DNA of 64,000 bases from Cyanoderma ruficeps (GCA_008694505.1 VZDJ01004378.1:16981645-17045644); one strand, 5' to 3'. Positions 26,801 to 42,053 are shown, counted from the first letter of the stretch. Notes: a model not told the origin generated them from the sequence alone. Numbers and translations: made by a program.

Positions 26801-29800
26801 GGTTTATATTGTGTATATATGTAATTTTTTATGGGAAAATGCAGAGTGTGAGATACATGGCTGTATTGTTGTTAATATGTCTGGTTGTTTTTAAGTGGTG
26901 GTTTGAGGGGACTGTTCCTAACTCAGTGTGAAATGTTAATATTTCTCTTAGTTTTCACAGATCTGGTACAACTTTTTGGGGATCCCTGTTGATTTTTACA
27001 GGTAGAAAAAATTATGTATCTGGCACAGGCAGCAAGATAAATAGCAGTGGTGAGATGGAGGCACAGGCAGGCAGTTGGTGCCTTGGAATTTATAGAAAGC
27101 TCAAAGAGGCTATTCCTTTTTATGAAGACCAACAAGCTATTTGGGAGTTAGGAGAGTAAATGCTGGACTTATGTATGGTGAGACCACATGTAAAATCTGC
27201 CCTGCTTAAAATCAGTGACTCTGAGTAACTGGAGGTTCTGGTGTGTAGCAAACTTTGGAAAAGAGAATCTACATGCTCAGGGGCTCTGCATCTGTATCAC
27301 CATGCCAATGATCAGGTCCTTCTGCTAGGTTATTGTGTAGTTTGGGTAAAGACTGAACTTTTTGCTTTAAAGCCTGTTAATTGGAATAATTCTGTGTATT
27401 TTGGGAGTAGGTAATTAATGAATATTTCAATACAAGCAATGACCAAAGTTTTTTGAACCAGTCAAGTATACTTGCCAGTGTGTTTCCAAAACATGCCTAT
27501 ATCCAAAATTGCAGGTTTGTTGGACCACTTGGGCAGATTGATGAGATAATTTTTGTGCATTTGGTAGAAATAAGTAATCCTAAAGACTATTTATTCATTA
27601 AAGTTCTCACTGGTTATTTACAGTGTAATCCATACTGATTAGTGCTCAACATCAACCTCATGCTGTGAATTTTTTGAAATGTTTGATGGGTACATGTTCT
27701 CTTCACTCACTCTTTCTCTTTGCCACATAGACTTTCTTTTACACAGCCTTCAGACTGTAAGGGAAAGGTCAGACTGTGACAGAGTGCCTCTTTTACCTTA
27801 GTATGTATGAGCTAAACTCTAAAAACGGTTACAGAAAATATTTTAAATATTTCATTATTATGTAATATTTAAAATATTTAATATTTAGGACATGATTGAG
27901 TCTCCTAAATGTGGACCTTTGGACTTGCTAGTTGTATTATCTCTAAGAAAACAGTTTCTGTGAGAAAAGTAAACTAATTGGCAGAGCATGTCTTGAGAAT
28001 CTCTTTATTTTAAGGTCTTCCACCATTACGTTTTCTTCTCTTGTCTCTTGAACTATTGCAGAGAAGGTTTTTAAACATAAAAATTAAAAAATAGATTTGT
28101 CAACACTGTGCTGACTGTAAATAAGGTGTAGCTGTAGTTTCTTAGGAAGCTTAGTTTAAGCCAAGTTTATTGATAATCGGTACACTTTCCCTTTTTAAAA
28201 GCCTCTACCCATCAAATATGTGTTTGCCTTTACAGTTTAGGGTTAGAAGGGTTATAAGCAATACAATATCAGGTAATACCTCTGTAAGTGCAGAATTGCA
28301 CATGAAACCCCCTCATAACTTGTACACAAATTAAGGATGAAGTGCAAGGCTCTTAAAGTGTATTATAAGCATAACAGTGTTTTAACATAATTGAAATGAA
28401 TCTGTTCATTACTAGTTCTTGGATGGAGAATATTTTCATTGTATGGGAACAGACAAAAGGAGGATAGCTGTGCCATAAAATGGGGATGCCAGCTTAGACT
28501 GGTAGAGGTGTTCCTGCCAAGGAACTGTGGCTGGACTTGAGAGTTTTTGTGTCTGTTACACTGTGTGTAATGATCAGCTACAATCACATCTCCTGTGATA
28601 ACTGCAGTATATTAGGGCAGGTACTACCACCTGTTTTTAAGAGTACAGTGCAAATGGGTGAGATAGATATGCAAAACAAGAAAACTACATTGTATAAAAG
28701 TGATTGTAGATTGACAGCAATGGTGGTAACAAATTCCTGGATATGAGCTAGGGATGAGCTGAACAAAGAAAATGGAGAAAGTGGCAGATAACTGAGATGG
28801 GGAGTCGTGAGAGGAGAGGATGCAAGGAATTGAGATGAGGACTGTAACAGAAAGAAAATCTCTCAACATCATGGGAAAGACCATCAGTGAACTGTGCAGA
28901 GATTCTTTCCAGTGTCCTGGAAACAAAAGGTCCTGGCTGTAGTTGCCACCCGGCTCCATCTGACACTGTCTCCATTGGATAGAATAACTGGCAGTGTGGT
29001 GATTATTACTGATCACTCTACTGATTTACTACACTCTCTTAAGTTAGTACCAAAGGGTTATTTTCAGGGTGTTTGCCAGCACAGGTGTATATGGAGGTGA
29101 AAGGCTAGAGAAAAGACAGGAAAAAGTAACTGAGATATACAGAAAAGGAACAAACACTATGTTCAGTAATTATGTTTTATGAATCAGTTGTCATATAAAA
29201 TTGTTACCTGAACTGTTTGCTGCTGGAAAACCTCCCCTTAGAGAGTCCAGTGGCATTTTCTCCTTTAGTGAATAGGTGAAAGTCATTATAAAAGATCAAA
29301 AGTACCAATTATGTTAATGAAATCTTAAAGTTTATACTTCAGACTTTGTAGCTTTGCTACATGGGAAACGTTGTTATTTTTTTATCCAAACATCCACATA
29401 CTTTCAAAGTATTGGTGTTCATTGGTTTTATTTCCATGGTTCCATTTTTTAAGATCCTCAGTAATCACTTCTCTAATTTATATCAGTCTAGTATGTCACA
29501 TGGTGTTATGCTAGAATTTAGTTCTTGCCAGGATTATATTTCAGCACGAAGTTCAAATGTAGTTTTGAGTCTGAAACTGCTTTTGAAAATCGCTAAATAT
29601 TGGAGAAAGGGATTTTTTTTTCTTGTTTGGTTGGATTTTTTAATGCCAGTATTAATTCTTTATCGTAAGTTGCTAAAGTCTAGCATGCATGAACATATCT
29701 TGACTCCTTTGTGTTTTGATAAGACACTACATCTCACCCATTTATTGCAAGCTGTTAACTTTCTACCTAATTATGTATTCCAGAAAGTTTTTTAACCTTG

Positions 29801-32800
29801 ATCTTGAAGCTCTTCAAGACATCAAAGCTCCACCAGTTTTCTTGTCATCTTATTGCAGACATTAATTGCCATGTTTTTAGTTATTTGGTAGTTTTTATAA
29901 TTAATGGGTTTAAAAGGTTTTTTCATTTTCAAACATTCTATCAAGTTATCTCATCTTGGAGTGTAAACTTTTTTTTGTATGTAGCCAATAATTTTTGTGT
30001 GTAAATATTTATTAACTGTAATTTCTAATCCTAGAACTTGTTTAAGATAAAACAGCTCAGGAATCTGGTAATATCTCATGTCTCTTATACACAAGAGCGC
30101 GCCTAAAAAATAACTGCATTTCTTCACACAATAAAATACATGGCTCTCAGGAGGCAGGTATTCAGCAGAAATTACTTTTAAATTACTGTATTTTAATGTA
30201 ACTAGTAAAAGCCAGTCTTCTCTGTGGACAGTGGTAGTTCAGTTTAGCTGGTTTAGACTTTGTGTGTGTCATTCCTTGGACTTCCTTGAGCAGCAGAAAT
30301 GTGCTATAGGGAGTGAGAAGATCCTGTAACTACTTTACAGAACTTTAAATATTAACAGTGGTAAGAAGCAATTTCCCTAATTTCAAAAAAAGCTGTTAAA
30401 ATATATAGTTCACTGCAGAAGTGCTAATAAGCTGGAGTAGAGAAATATAACAAGGGAAATCAGTACTTTATATGTGTTACTGCTTTGAGTTTTCACCTAG
30501 AAAGTAAATCTAGAAGGGGCTTAGTAAGTCAGTTATCTGTTGGATTTGGTTTTTAATTTGCATTCCTCTATACTTGAAGTCTAGTTTAAGATGTTGAGTC
30601 ATGTACAAATACTATGTTTAAAATACAAATCTAGTTCTTAGAATTGAGCAAATTAGAATAGATTTTGTTTTCTTTCCACTCTTTTCTAAGTAAGTGCCAG
30701 CAAGCTTTATGGGCTTGTTATTTAAATGGGATTTGTGCCAAGTCATATTACATTTCATGTTTTTAAACAAGTGGTGCTGGTTTGCTAGAGACTGCAGAGT
30801 TTTTACCCACAAAGGGCTGTACTTTCAGCATCTGTGAATGACTGAGTTTTGTGTCCTTTTTGGGCAGACTTCTAGTAGTCTGAAGCAGCAAATTGGCTGA
30901 ATGAACTATCTAACTAAACTTATCTGTCGTCTTCTAGAAAATTGTTGTATTGGAGTGGTATCCATTTTGCTTGTTGTAACTGCTTGAAAATTAAGCTCCA
31001 AGTCTCATGGATTGGTTAGAACCATAACTTCAATTATTCTGTTAGAAAGAACCTGCCTAAATCTGAATTCTTCTTTATTCTGTCCTTTCTTTCAGGTTTC
31101 CTGTTACTTTTCTTTGACAATAAGATGTGACTGATTACTTAACTGGAACATGGAATAAGTAACTACAAAGATATATCTGTGTGCATGGTTTCAAAGAGCA
31201 TTTCTCTTTGTGGTGCTGTTGCTGTAAACAGTGGCAGCCCCTGACTTGTGTTTGAGTGTTCATGTGGTGAACCTGATCAGGAAGCTGGTCCAGGTTAAAA
31301 AATAGCTGAGCAAGGAAAAGCATGATTATTTTTAACCCAGAGCAATTATGAGTTATGAGTGACCTGCTGATGTTTGGAAGTGATGGGTAACTGACAACAT
31401 ATTTCTAGAAAGGAAAACCTGAGACAGCTTGAATTCAGGTGGGCACAGGGTTTTATTATTATTTTGTATTTTATTTCTCAGTAGCAATAAATGGTATTTT
31501 ACATACATTTAGGTAGAGATGTATTAGCTGGAGAAGGAACATAAGTCAGTTTATCCCCTTGCATTTCTCCACTGGCTTCTGCAAAGACCTGCTTGAACTG
31601 CAGGGGAGATTAGGAGGGATGGGAAGATGAAATGAACCTTAAGATTGCGAGCTTCAGTTTGAGGATTGCTGGTTTAGGACATGGTGGCTAATTTATGAGT
31701 AGGGACTCTTCATCAAGGAGACAATTTGTCTGCTTTAGCCCATACTACCTCGGAATTGACAACTCACATGGAGGGTTTTCAGAGAATCAGTATTCTGTTT
31801 TGGTTTCTTGTTTGCAAGGTCTTTTTGAAGTTTAATAATAAAAAATTAACAGCAGAACTACTGTTTGGACCATATAAGCTAATGTGCTCTGTCAAGTGCT
31901 ACTACTTCACTATCCATTAAATAGCACAGCTGGCATACAGTAATGAGAGTGTGATCGATTTGAGTGGTGATTTGTGAAAGAGAGTGTCATATAAATATGA
32001 AGAATCAATGTAGTGTACTCTACACATGCTGGCCCCCCGGCTTCAAATGTATGTTTTCCACTCTGGAAGTTCATCAGAAAAAAGCACAAACTGTGTAGCT
32101 GTGGAGGGTAAATTTTGGAGACTTCAGTCCCAAGTAAAGACAAGACCCTGTTGTGTAATTGATAGCATTTTCAAAGGGTGCTGTGGGTGCTGCTTTGATG
32201 TAGTTATGGTTAGTAATGGTAATAAAGTCTTGGCATCTACAGCAGTTTCTAGAATTAATTCTTTATGAGAGAAAATGGGCATTCAATATATCCATCAGAT
32301 GCTAACAAAATGGATGGGCAAGGGCAAGCTTGTTCATGCTAGCTATAAATCAAATCAGTTTATTTTCCATATGCAAAAGTGTTTGGAGTTTTAGTGTGGT
32401 ATTTTAAGCTACATCAACCTCTTTCTTACTATCTAGAAGTTACAGAAATTTGCAGCACAAAAGACTGAATCACAAAATAATACAGAAACATTTAGCCAGT
32501 TGTAGAGATTACCACTGAATGCAGTTGTAGAGAAACTAAACATCTGTATGGAGGCTTTGAGGGCTACAGTGTTTGGGGTGATATTTGACACTCTGCAGTG
32601 CTTGAATTCCCCATGGCCAAGGAGAAGAGAAGGTGTGTGAGGTTTGTCTGAGGCTGAAACTTAAGGCTACTGTGCCTGCACTGGGAAAGTTCAGGCACTT
32701 CTTTAGGTCTTTCGCTTAAGAGGCTTTTTTTTTAGCCAAATTGTGTCACTTGTTTATTCAGTCTTCATAGGTACTTATGAATCCAAATCTTGGATATGAC

Positions 32801-34524
32801 TGCCTTGTTAGAGCATGTAGTGCACACATTCTGGCATCATAGTTGTTGATTAGAAAACGTGTTATGAAAATGAAAATCCAGAAAGGTTGCCTTTTATCCT
32901 TAAATATTTGCTACTTATGACAATAGAAGATAATTTCAGTACAAGAAAGTGAACATGATTTTTCTGTGTAGTCAAATGTACCAGTGGTTCTAAATGTCAC
33001 GTGACACACAAAGTTGACAGTTTAATCCTAAAAATCTTCCACCACAGGCTTTTCCACTGGTGTCTTTCTGATCAGGCCTTGTTGCTGGGAGCGCTGCTGT
33101 GGGAATGGTGCTCTTCCTTATCACGGCAAGCTAGGCTTTAATTTTTGTCCTGCTCCCTGTTGTAGTATGTAGATATTGACATGCATGTGCACACACTGAC
33201 ATCCACATCTCTAATACTACTTTCATAGCTTTTTAAAATAGTAAAAGGGCAGTTACACAAAGCAGACAATATGGATTCTATAAAAAAGTACGTTTATTCG
33301 TTGTTAGAACAAAATGGTGTCTGATCTTAACATTGAACAGCAGTTGTCAAATGTGATGTAAATCATCCACAATGGAATAAAGCTTTGTAGGGCTCTGTAT
33401 TGAGAGAACTAGGCTAATACAGATGTTTCTGTAGTGTTTCAGCAGTGATCAAGAAGGACACATTTTATAAGACCCTAAATGGAGCTTTTTAAAAACATCA
33501 AAGTATAATATAAGGAAGTGGACCTTTTCAGTGTGTTAATTATAGAGGACTGTGAATAAAGGTTGTTTTTTTTTTTAATAAAACTTTGCTCTCCATTGTA
33601 CAGGTAGATAAAACTAATTTTTAGTAGCTTCCACCTGAAATAGGATGATAATTTTTAGGGCATGGATCAACTAGACTAGTGCGGAGGGTGTTAAATCACT
33701 AACAAAGAAGTACTCAAAGACATAGTTGTTAAATTACATAAAATTGACTATAAGAGATTCAACAATGAAAAGAAGAAAATAATTTCTTGGATGCACAAAT
33801 GTGATTATAATTGGGTTTTACTTAAATCTGCCATGCACATCCCAATAATAAGATCTTTAATGAGTTGGTGTAGCCCAAAGCACAGACAGACATCTATGCA
33901 ATCAAGTTACCATGATTTAGCAAATCAGTCACATAATCTAAACTGTTTTTATGCTCTTCGTCACTGTGAATACGAAGAAAATAAATTTAATTTAAACCTG
34001 ATTTTTGGCAGGTGCAGTTCAGTGGTGACAAAAGATGCCCTAAGACTGTGGATTTTACTTCAGTGACCAATCTGCATAGTTTTGATTTAGATGTGTAACT
34101 AGCTGTTGTTAATGTTTCCCTTTTATGTAATGATTTGGGGCCATGGGGTAGCTACGTTTAAATGATTTTTAGTGTGTCTCCTTAAAGTGAGAAGAAAAAC
34201 ATGTGCAAGAAGCATGTAAGGAAATACGTGAACAGAACTAAGAAAATTGTGAGCCTTTCAAAAGTGATGGGAAGAGTTCTGTGTGGAAAATGGAAAAATG
34301 GTAAATAAAGAAGGCAAGTTATTTTTTAATAGCTTTAATGAGATCTTGAGAGGATTCGGTTGTCAGTTTTCCAAGAAATAACAACCATATATAAAAGCTT
34401 GATGTTCAGGTAAGGCCAGATTCTTGATATCGAAGTGCTAAGAGCTTGCTGATAGTGGAACCAATGGATACATGAAGAAGGGCACATACTGCGAATACAT
34501 ACTGAAATGATCTACATACTGTGT

Positions 34525-34544
34525 TTATTTATTTATTTATTTTA
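34525..34544. repeat. (TTTA)n microsatellite
   Basis: Four full TTTA units plus a final TTTT. Confidence 0.8.
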
Positions 34545-37500
34545 ATAAAACACAGTGGCATGGTCTCAGTTTAGATAACTTCTTACTGAATCTCCTCAAC
34601 ATTTCGGTAAGAAAGACCTGGCAGGTTTTCCAGAGTTATTTCTATTAATGTATAAGAAAATTGTTTGTAAAACATGTCAAAAACATAAAAGCAGAACTTA
34701 ACCCTTCCTGAAATGTTTGAACAAAAATATTTCAAAGATTAAAATATTACAACATATAAACTCAATGCCATTTACTTAATTACAAGATTTGACACTTCAC
34801 TGGCTTTGAAAACTTGGCGAGAGCTGCAGGCCTCAAGTTGTAGGAGGCATTTGTGGTTAAATATTGGAGAACTGACTCACTGTTTAAACAATTTCAAGTC
34901 AGGCTTCCTTTTCAAGAACTAAGCTAGATTCTCTCTTCTTCCTCGGCCCAATTACTTAATTATTGTAGCCTTCCACTATATTTTCCCATCTCCTTGCCTT
35001 ACTCCTTGATCCTGTATCCAAAAAGCATTTCCATAGCACAGCTCTTAAAACTTCAGTCCCATTTCTGCTGTTTTATTGTTGTGTAAAAGTGATGCTTTCA
35101 GTATATGCCATTTCTTAGAGGATGTTTTAAAAGAGATTCAGATTTCCCAAGAACAAAATAATTTATAATTCTTGCTTGTTTGACCTAATGTCATGGTATG
35201 GAGTTTGATGTTCTGCTGTTTCTTTTAAAAGGATGCAATTAATCTGGCAGACATTCACAGAAAACAATATGGTGGTGTGGATCTGGAGAAATTGTTTTAC
35301 TAAGAAATTGAAAAATATTTGCATGTGTGTAAGTTGTTTTAAAAATGATACCAAGTAAAACATAAGTCTTGTTTCTCTGGAAGTTCAGAGTAAGAGGATT
35401 ATTTTTTGAGTGTGATTAAAGAGTAGAAAAAGCAATGATGTCCCACATCCTCAGAGGGATTAATGGGGATAGTGGAGCAAACAGCTTTTGTTTGAAACAG
35501 ATTCACGTTCCTTAAAGATCTAGAGTTTTCAAAATGCACTGAGGTGAAAATTTGAAACTCCATTTAAAGCTGTATGTGTGTCTGCGTGCACTTATTGAAT
35601 AGAACAGTTGTACCAATCTAGTACCTGAATGAAATGTGTGATTACTCTTTATATTGCATTGGGACAGGCCGAGGTATGGGGGTACCACGCCTCAGGATAG
35701 GAATGCAGTTCTTAGAATGTCATGCTAGAGCAAAGTGGAGAGGTGTAGGATTGGTGTTACGTAAATTGGTCTTAAACACCGTGAAGTATTTAGTGTTGGC
35801 ACAACACTGCTGCCTGCTGCAGTTCTCTCTCTGCTCATCTTAGCTCAGCTACTTGACCTGGTCTTTAATCTTCACTTCTGCGGTAATTGTGGTGAATATA
35901 AGAGCTTTTCTGTCAGAACGAGCATTTTTTTTTAAGGAATTACTGTTGAACAGTGTTCCTGCAAATGTTTAACTATCTCACCTAAATGTGAGCATTTTGC
36001 TGAAATGATCACTTTTAAGGAGAACTGTGGAGAATTAATTTAATAGTAGCATACCATTTCAAATTTTTGCATAATGACTCTTCAAGATCAGTTGCTAGTT
36101 TTGAATTTAAACAAACAACAAGGCTCCAAGTTTGCTTTTCTTTACATTTAATTTTATTTCTTTTCATGTTAGTTTTATTAAATTATGTCGGCTATTTTTA
36201 TATGGTACTAATAAATATGAAATAAAAAGTTGCTGTTCATTTTGAATTCAAATATATGGAAACATAAGCAGCAAAACAAGTCAAGTTGTGAGGTGATCTG
36301 AGTGTTAAAAAGCAGGAGTAAGAAAAAAAGAAAGTCTCCTCTGAGTTTGAGGAGCAGGCAGTTGGCAGCAGCAGAAGGTGCCAGCAAAGGAATGCTGCTG
36401 AGAGGGCGAGTTCTGGTGTGATCCTGCATCAGCCTTCTCAAGGCATGTTCAAAGAGGGCTCTGAGGGCACTGCACTGAAATGGCAAGCTGGGCTGCTCAA
36501 GCTGGTGTGTGGTTGCAATAATTTTGTTTTCATTGGAGCCAGAAAGCTTTTACAGTTTAGCTTGGGTTCTGTCAGTTTTGTTGTTTTGTTTTTGTTTCTT
36601 TCCTTTGGAGAGGGCTAAAGAGAGAAAAGGAGTGTACATTTATTGCTGTGTTCTAATCATAAGTCTGACAACATGCTCATTTAATAAAAATATTGAGGGA
36701 AAACTCCACCTGTTAGCATAAGCAAAGTTGTAAACTAGATTCTGCAACTTCACCTCAACCCTTCATACTTTGTTTTCCCTAATTGCAGCCAGCGGCACCA
36801 AACTCTTTCTCAGCATGTTTAGTTTCTTCTTGGATCTCCTTCATTGTAGGTTTTAACTCTGTTATGGTTTGTTAGTACTGCTTTTTTCATCCTTCTAAGG
36901 TACTGAGGCACCTTCAGTATTAATTTTCTTAGTAATCGTTGCCAAGTGGATGGAGGGCAGGGACTGTGTCTGACCTGGGTTCAGTTTGCTTTACTATTAA
37001 AGTGCCTTCTTCCCAAAATGCTTTTGCTTCTTGGGTGTGAATTGTTGCGCTGTTGTTTGTCAGACTGTGCAAGGCAAGAGCCTTCCAGAACCCCTGAAAG
37101 AAGATGAGTAGATTTGAATGATGGTGGCAGAGGCATGGGCAGGCAAGGAGAACATTTTGTGCTTCTTTTGCTGTATTTCTTACCGGTTTCTCCCTGTTCT
37201 TCTGAACACTCATATGCGATTGAACCCCTGTGTTTGCATGGGAGAACATTCCAGCTTTGGCACTTATTTTGTCTCTTGTGTCTCCAGACATTCAAGTCAG
37301 TCTTTTCTGATGTACAGATTTTATTTTTTTTCCTTTTGGTAATTATAAAGTGAAGAAGTCTTTTTTTTGACCACTGGGGAAATAAGGCTCTTGGATTTTA
37401 AGGCCACACTCAATAATTACTAGCTTTATTTTGGTGCTTCATCTCTTATGTGCATGTGAGGTCTGGTATGTGGGAGTCCCGTGTACCAGAAACGTTTTGT

Positions 37501-40500
37501 TTTCCAGTTTAAAAACTTGGCCTCATGGCTGTGAAGATATGCTAGCCAAAATAAACAGAAGGTCAAAGTGTGGGTGGTTTTAAGTTCGAGTAGGATACCC
37601 GGATTCTTAAATCATGTAGAATTTACCAGCATGTATTACATCATGACTCTAAAGACCTAGCATATATCACATTAGGTACAGAGGTTATCCATTTAATCTG
37701 TTGCATTAGCCAGTTGTCAAATGGGCAGTTTTCAGCTACCAGCAAAATTTAAAGGACTGACTGCAGTAGCCTTCAGCATCCTTCACCTATATTCTGAAAT
37801 GAACAGCATGCCAATAAAACAGTCATTGTCTTACTACATAACATTTTTCTTACATGGTAAATTGGTTTTTCTTATTTGTCTGTTCGCTTTCGTACAAAGT
37901 TTTTTTTTTGTGTGGAAAGCTGAAAGCTGCGTTGTTGTAATGACTACTCTGGTTAATGAGCAGAGGGCGTAATGAGTTACGTAGAAATTTTCTATATATA
38001 ACCTGAAATGTTCAGATTTATACTCTCAGTTTAATCTCTGAGGTAACATTTTGCAGGTGAAATTATCATCTGCTGTAGAAAAACCATTGACATCAACAAG
38101 TGCTCAAAAACTGAGATGAGAAAATTAATTACAATGTATCTGTGGGATTTGGCTGTGTTTTCTTCAAGTATTTCTAATCTGCTTGTGAGGTTGCAGGATG
38201 TACTGGGTAGGTGTAATGATGGTCATCATAGTACTAAATTGGGGATACTTCTCTGAATCCCTCTAGAAATGTAAACATCCAAATTCTTGAGGGCCAGGAC
38301 TTTTGAACTTTGGAAGGAAGTTATCCAAGTTAGTTTTGCCTCTTTCAGTGTGTTCAATTGTCTAGCACATTATTTATGATATTTATTCCTAGTGTCTAGT
38401 TTAGATGCATTTTAGACAACCAACATTTGGACTCTGTTTCTTACACAGTAAATGGAAAGACATAACAGAGGACCTAGCACTGTGGCAAGCTAGTGGTTTG
38501 GAAGGCCACTTTTTAATTTGAAAAGACTATGCAAAAGATGGGTTAACAGACAAGGCACCCTTGCTTCTCCCTGCCTCTTCTGACGTGTGCTATGGTTTGG
38601 GTTTTTTTCCCTCCCTGATTTTTAGGAAGTTTTTGAGAGGAATTTATGTGTACAGAAAATATCTCCTGAAGTTAATACTTGATTCTGCAACCACAGCACG
38701 CAGAACTAAATTAAAACCAGCTTTTAGATCAGCTTTGCAACCATGACTGACTTTAATGGGGTGACTACGAGCAAACGAGGAGTATGATAGCAGCGTGTCC
38801 GTGTGGCCTTTCTTGCACAAGGGGAATGCACACCTTGTTCAGATCATTCCTGGTCTGGGGAGACTGCAGAATTGCAAATGCTAGAATATCTATAAGCTGT
38901 TGACTATTGTTCTTTTAAAAGTATCTACTCTTGTTTACACTGATGCTTTGTGTTCCTCGACTTCTGAGAGATTAGCATAACTTGTTGGCCCTGCTTAGTC
39001 TGTGAGGGAAAGTGCCACTTTTTACTTCACAAAGCCAAGTAATACATCTTTAGTGAAGTTACAGTAGTTCCTACCTTTCACTCCCATTAACAAGGTTTAG
39101 ATGAGTGCTGATCCTGGTTTGTCTTGCCTGGGATTTTTACCTTGCAATGCAGTACTGAATGTGTTAGGGAGAAGCAGAACATACTCTCCATCCCTTTCCC
39201 CCTCCTTGCATGACTGCACACAACCACCACTGATGCTTTGTGAATGGGAAATTACAGCTACTAAATTTGACGTTGTAGACATAACCTAGCGTTGTGACTG
39301 TGGAAATGTCTACTTCTTCTTGTATGTTTAAGTTTAGGTAAATATTTTGCAATCTGGGAAAATTTAAGGAAGTCCTGAACTGAGTAAATAGCTACCTTGT
39401 AATTGGAAGCAACTGTTTGGAGAATTTTGTTATTGCTTTGCATTTAAAAAAAGTTAGGTGCTGCAAGTTTGTGTGCTTTCTTTAATCCATTATAAAAGTC
39501 TGTTTAGATTGTTTAAGAATCATTCTTAGGTAACCGAAATAGGCTAGTCTGCTTTAGGTAGCCAAAACATGTAAAAAGTTTAAAACTGTGCTAGAAAAAT
39601 ACCAAGGTAAAGACCAGTGCAAACATACCTGCATTAGGACAGCTTGCCTATGAACATTTTTACTTTAATTGTTTTTCTAATGACTACCTCCTAGGATTTC
39701 ACCAGAGTGGATGGGCCAGGTTTTCTGGTCCTTCTTTTCATTTTCCTGCTCTGAAAATTTTAGCAGGGAATTTAGTAGTTAGTGAAGTGGCTAATTTTTT
39801 CTGAAAATTGTGTAGATATGACTAAGGCTGTGATTCTGTCCCCAGCTGGCTCTGGCACTTGCTGGACTCTCTGCTAGCTAGTTTGGTATGGTAAGCCAGC
39901 AGAAATCTAACCTACCAAAATCACAGTTTAATAATACCAGCTAGATTGGGTAGGGCCATCCCATAACCAAAGCTTGAGCCTGCAGAGGGATAGGTATGCA
40001 ACTGTATGCAAAAGTATGTCTCTGTCAAGCAGTTCATTAAGTTTACCTTTTGGTACCTTTGTGAAATCTAGGGTTTAGTTTCAAGTTACGTATAAGTTGT
40101 TAATTATTTCCTTTTTTTAATGTCTTGTGGCAGAGCGCTCACAAACTTTTTTGCTGAGTTGATGTCATCCAGACCTGTTAATTAGAATGGCTTTATTGGG
40201 TCATACTTGAAGTATCAGTTTGTCCAGCAGGCTGTTTCTGACAGTATATAGTAAATTCTGACAGCCAATAGTAAATATATAGAGAAGGGAATAGTAAGAA
40301 GGAACATTTTATGATCATTCTTTAAGACCCTTCTAAGTATCTGCAACTTAGAGACTTTTGGAGCCAGAGATGACATCCTTGAGTTTAAAAGTTCTTTGTG
40401 GAGCTTGTGTTTGTCCAGTTACGTTCTGAAGTTCAAAATTTTGGAACTCATTCCCACAAGACATTGCAGATCACAAAGTTTAGCTACAGACCATGTGCAG

Positions 40501-40961
40501 AAAAGAACTTTTGTGTGTTTGAACCCCCCCTTAATAATGTCAACTGCTGTTCCCTAATGATTGCATTTGGAAAATAGTTATGCTTTATTTATCTTCTCCT
40601 TGTCACCTGTAATTCTTTACACATTTTTTCTGCTCTCTGTGCTCCCTTTTTTCAGGCTGAACTATCTAAGTAGCATATTTCTGCTTTTAATCTGTTTTTT
40701 TTTGACAAGGGAGGCCTGATGGCATACATTACTACATCTGTGGGTACACTATGGATTCATACAATAGAATTGTATTTTTGGTTTGGCACTTTCAAGTATT
40801 TCCAAACACTTAAACACTTTTTTCATTTGCTTTATGATAGCCGTCCAACTAGAGTTTCTGTTGGATTGCATGACTATATGACTGATCTTTCCTAACAAAC
40901 AGAGCTCCTTTGCTAGTAGTGTTATTTTTGCATTTGCTGGTGTTGAATTTTTGGTAATCTC

Positions 40962-41017
40962 TTGCAAAATCCCTTCACAAGTAAGAGGGTTGCAAAATCC
41001 CTTCACAAGTAAGAGGG
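40962..41017. repeat. Perfect 28-bp tandem duplication
   Basis: Two identical adjacent 28-base units, 40962-40989 and 40990-41017, followed by two more matching bases. They share no mismatch, which indicates a recent event or a locus that still changes in copy number. Confidence 0.95.
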
Positions 41018-41947
41018 TTCCGCAACTGGTATAATCATGCCTAGGACCTGGGATGAAATTAGGACTACATTACATGTCATATTATGCAGAAATGCAGGGT
41101 GCTTTCGTTTGCCAAGATGATTTTAATCCAGGGGCAAGACAGGGGACAGCAGATGAATACAAAGAATTGCAGCAAAAAAATTTATAAGCAAAGCTGCAGT
41201 GGTCTCAAAGAAGTTTGCATAGACATCCTGAAAGACTGATTAAGAAGACTAATAATAAAGTATTATTCTGAGAAATTAGCCCTTCTATTGAGCTTAATAA
41301 CCAGCATCAAAGGAAACATCAAGTGCTTATTTGGCAGTTTTACAGAGAGCAGAGACTGCCAGCTGTTAGCGTGATGGAAGCAGCAGTTAGCTTTCAGTGT
41401 TAAATGTGAGTGGATAGCTAGTGTGAAAATAATCTGGGAGGTGGGGAAGTAAAAAGCAAGCAGTTTATGGTTAATATCATGGAGCAAGAATCATGAGAGA
41501 AGCAGAGAAAGGGTGATGTGATAGCCATACAAGTCAGCATTTGTGTCTGTTCAGTAGGATAAGCAAGATGGAGTTAAATAGAGTGAGTTGTACATGTTCT
41601 TCTGTTTGTCTGCTGTGGTTTGGTTTGGGTTGGGTTGGTGTGCACTGGGGATAATGGGAGCTTCACATCTGTCATTTCCACACTGAAGTGGGTACACAGT
41701 GAGTGGAGGATGAATGGAGCCCCCAGTGTGGCAGGTTACACTGCAGAAAGGAATGCCAGATTATTTTCTTCCAAGGCATTGAAATGCCAGGGCAACTCAG
41801 AGATCAGTCTGATCTAAAACATCATGCAGACCTTGCTTGACATAATACTCACAGAGCAATTATAAACAAAAGCATGTATTTTTGTTAGTTTACTAACTGG
41901 CATCTTAAAAACAAGAAAAAGATTTGACACTTTTATTTACCCTTTAG

Positions 41948-42053
41948 TTCTAGGTCCAATGATTAGTTCTGTGACAAGACAGCATGACACTTTGAGTATG
42001 ATAGAAGCCCTAATGCTGCAGCAGAGGCTGGGAATATTAATGGCCAAATCTAG
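41948..42053 (+). other. FRS2: Candidate internal FRS2 5' UTR exon
   Basis: This 106-base segment is bounded by a good acceptor (pyrimidine-rich ATTTACCCTTTAG ending at 41947) and a near-consensus donor (TCTAG|GTGAGTG at 42053/42054). It lies 2.4 kb upstream of the first coding exon on the same strand. It contains an ATG at 41959 and is open from there to its end. No transcript evidence is available here; it is proposed from the splice signals and the open frame only. Confidence 0.5.

Larger units (their letters stand above)
9803..41947 (+). other. FRS2: FRS2 leader intron (about 32 kb)
   Basis: No supportable gene was found on either strand. Open frames here are short, overlap between strands, and show no recognised domain. 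The contents are AT-rich unique sequence, homopolymer and tetranucleotide tracts, a tiny CR1 tail at 16016-16052, a possible old LINE remnant near 17640-17880, a GC-richer patch at 12690-13120 and a perfect 28-bp tandem duplication at 40962-41017. One N sits between T-runs at 25776. The intron limits depend on the two candidate leader exons. Confidence 0.5.

Noticed and set aside
28363..29100. Overlapping open frames on both strands (up to 130 codons)
   Set aside because: No recognised domain, no splice context and equal length on both strands. Considered chance in intron sequence.
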